DNA from: Candidatus Omnitrophota bacterium
GTDB lineage: Bacteria > Omnitrophota > Gorgyraeia > Gygaellales > Profunditerraquicolaceae
Assembly: GCA_028713875.1 (NCBI GenBank)
Contig: JAQTNM010000055.1
Span: 1-8,386 of the forward strand
Direction of reading: 5' to 3'
Length of the DNA: 8,386 bases
Both the position numbers and the translations under genes were made by a program. Each line of letters begins with the position of its first letter. The first letter of the stretch is position 1. The notes beneath the pieces are model-generated. The model did no database searches and was not told the DNA's origin. It was given only the letters and a program-made list of their open reading frames with translations. Of this stretch, positions 7,563 through 8,386 are shown piece after piece.

Positions 7563-7687
7563 TAAACAAGCCATTCCTCTTCAAGCAAGGCATACCTCTG
7601 GTGCTTATGTCTTGCTTGACTCCGTGCCCTGCACGGAGGTTGCGTTTCATGCTTGTTTACTCCGCGCTATGCGCGGAGTATTTGTTT
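7563..7687 (-). repeat. Tandem palindromic hairpin units in the leader of the glutamate-synthase-family gene
   Basis: Two divergent units of about 40 bases (7607-7648 and 7649-7687) each carry a hairpin with a 3-base loop. One is ctccgtgc/gcacggag (8 bp, 7620-7638). The other is tactccgcgc/gcgcggagta (10 bp, 7658-7680). They differ by one compensated base pair. Next to them a 14-bp stem with a single non-Watson-Crick pair spans 7581-7619. A 9-bp stem (7563-7571 with 7651-7659) closes over that hairpin and the 8-bp hairpin and ends three bases before the AGGAGG ribosome-binding site. It overlaps the 10-bp hairpin by two bases, so the two compete slightly. No gene is supported here. Function unknown: a folded 5' UTR or an intergenic palindromic repeat element. 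Confidence 0.7.
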
Positions 7688-7730
7688 ATGTTTTAAGCAA
7701 ACTATGCCTCATTTTTAGGCACAAGCGCAT

Positions 7731-7773
7731 AAAAAAAAGACGCCCCCCCCCTCTATTAGAGGCGGACGTCTTT
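7731..7773 (-). terminator. Intrinsic terminator after era, inside the leader of the next gene
   Basis: On the minus strand AAAGACG (7767-7773) pairs with CGTCTTT (7736-7742), followed by a continuous U run to 7731. An inner hairpin CCTCT/AGAGG (7750-7762) sits within it, beside an unpaired run of nine G (C on the plus strand). A competing hairpin CGGAC/GTCCG (7763-7778) would take up the upstream arm. It is the only terminator after era and also lies downstream of the promoter at 7797-7824. Confidence 0.75.
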
Positions 7774-7796
7774 GTCCGTTGACCTAATTTGAAAGA

Positions 7797-7824
7797 ATAA
7801 TAACATAACCCTTATTTTTGTCAA
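7797..7824 (-). promoter_or_regulatory. Strong sigma-70-type promoter upstream of the glutamate-synthase-family gene
   Basis: Minus-strand TTGACA (7819-7824), a 16-base spacer and TATTAT (7797-7802), with TGT directly before the -10 box. It begins ten bases after the era stop. The -10 surroundings (TTATGTTAT) closely match those of the promoter at 2447-2475 (ATATGTTAT). Transcription should begin near 7790, giving an RNA of about 60 nt if the terminator at 7731-7773 acts. Confidence 0.75.
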
Positions 7825-7833
7825 GCAGATTTT

Positions 7834-8386
7834 TTAAAGGAAAGCCAGTTGTTTTAATATAAGCGGGTCTTTTTTCCAGTCAGGCCTGACTTCGACGTGC
7901 GTTTCCAAAAAGACTTTCTTCTCAAGGAGCCCCTCTATCTCCGAACGCGCCTGCTGGCCTATATCTTTTAAAATCTGCCCGTTATGCCCTATCACAATGG
8001 CCTTTTGCGAATCCCTTTCTACCAGAATGACCGCGCGTATATAGATGATGTTGTTGGGCCTAGGCTGCATTTCATCCACATAAACTGCCAGGGAATAAGG
8101 CATTTCTTTATGCATCACGTAGAACAGTTTTTCTCTTATAATATCGGCTATAGCCAGCCTCTGCGGAAAATCCGAAACAATGTCTTGCGGGTAAAGTATG
8201 GACCCTTGCGGTAAATGCAGGAATATTTCCGTAAGCAGCTTATCGGCATTGGTCCCTTTAAGCGCGCACAATGGCATAAGCACAAGATCCGAGGGTATAT
8301 CCTGCACTTTCTTTCCCTTGACCTGTTCCCAGAGCTTTATATAGGTATCCAAAAAAACGGCTTTCAGGTCTATTTTATTTAACCCC
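7834..8386 (-). CDS. era: GTPase Era, C-terminal part (5' end outside the window)
   Basis: The frame is open from the right edge to the TAA at 7834-7836 and gives 183 residues, about 60% of a typical Era of roughly 300. A TTG at 8352 is not the start, because the frame continues upstream with the GTPase G4 motif NKID (residues 3-6 of the fragment). The G5 loop reads CAL (40-42) where SAL or SAK is usual. The linker PQGSILYPQDIVSDFPQRL and the IADIIREKLF helix are characteristic of Era. The KH type-2 RNA-binding domain follows, with its GHNG loop at 133-136 (GxxG) and the neighbouring RAVILVERDSQKAIVIG and LKDIGQQAR stretches. Era binds the 3' end of 16S rRNA and assists assembly of the small ribosomal subunit, a housekeeping role near the membrane or in the cytoplasm. 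The missing part would hold the P-loop and switch regions. Identification is secure. Confidence 0.96.
   Translation of the reverse strand, partial: GLNKIDLKAVFLDTYIKLWEQVKGKKVQDIPSDLVLMPLCALKGTNADKLLTEIFLHLPQGSILYPQDIVSDFPQRLAIADIIREKLFYVMHKEMPYSLAVYVDEMQPRPNNIIYIRAVILVERDSQKAIVIGHNGQILKDIGQQARSEIEGLLEKKVFLETHVEVRPDWKKDPLILKQLAFL

Noticed and set aside
7450..7650. 66-codon minus-strand ORF starting in the hairpin leader and running into the glutamate-synthase-family gene
   Set aside because: It has no Shine-Dalgarno sequence, its first half is hairpin sequence, and its second half is simply the start of the real gene in another frame. A leader peptide is possible but unsupported.
7563..7687. 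CRISPR-like repeats
   Set aside because: There are only two imperfect units, with no distinct spacers between identical repeats and no cas genes nearby. They are tandem palindromes.

Overview
The window looks like a chromosomal segment of an uncultivated bacterium, most likely a member of Candidatus Omnitrophota (formerly OP3). That placement is an inference from recognition, not a search. It rests mainly on the left-hand gene, whose secreted N-terminal region carries a module I associate with the large secreted proteins of that phylum (a conserved LNKEVN / LRQVYHS / ILARWFK stretch, then a YFSGG stretch). The compact layout and moderate GC content fit. All five real genes lie on the minus strand, so they read from right to left. 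Nothing in the window looks like a mobile element, CRISPR array, tRNA or rRNA.

From right to left: (1) The C-terminal part of the ribosome-assembly GTPase Era enters from the right edge and stops at 7834. (2) Ten bases after its stop is a near-consensus sigma-70 promoter (7797-7824), then a short leader ending in an intrinsic terminator (7731-7773), then an unusual run of tandem hairpins (7563-7687). (3) A stand-alone FMN-binding glutamate-synthase-family protein (5955-7547) follows, with its own bidirectional terminator (5878-5918). (4) A two-gene operon (5818-2553) starts from a close-up promoter and encodes a HEAT-type helical-repeat protein and an HD-GYP phosphodiesterase. The two reading frames overlap by 13 bases and the proteins share a paralogous N-terminal domain. 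(5) A second near-consensus promoter, a structured leader and a strong terminator (2337-2475) precede a secreted protein whose C-terminal half is a phosphoglucose isomerase domain. This gene runs off the left edge without a stop.

The points most worth pursuing are the exported isomerase fusion, the paired HD-GYP/HEAT proteins with a common sensor-like domain, and two 'promoter, short RNA, terminator, gene' units of similar design that suggest control by transcription attenuation or small RNAs. The tandem hairpin leader, whose two units differ by a compensatory base-pair change, is also of interest. Era is housekeeping. The glutamate-synthase-like protein is a recognisable but functionally unsettled family.
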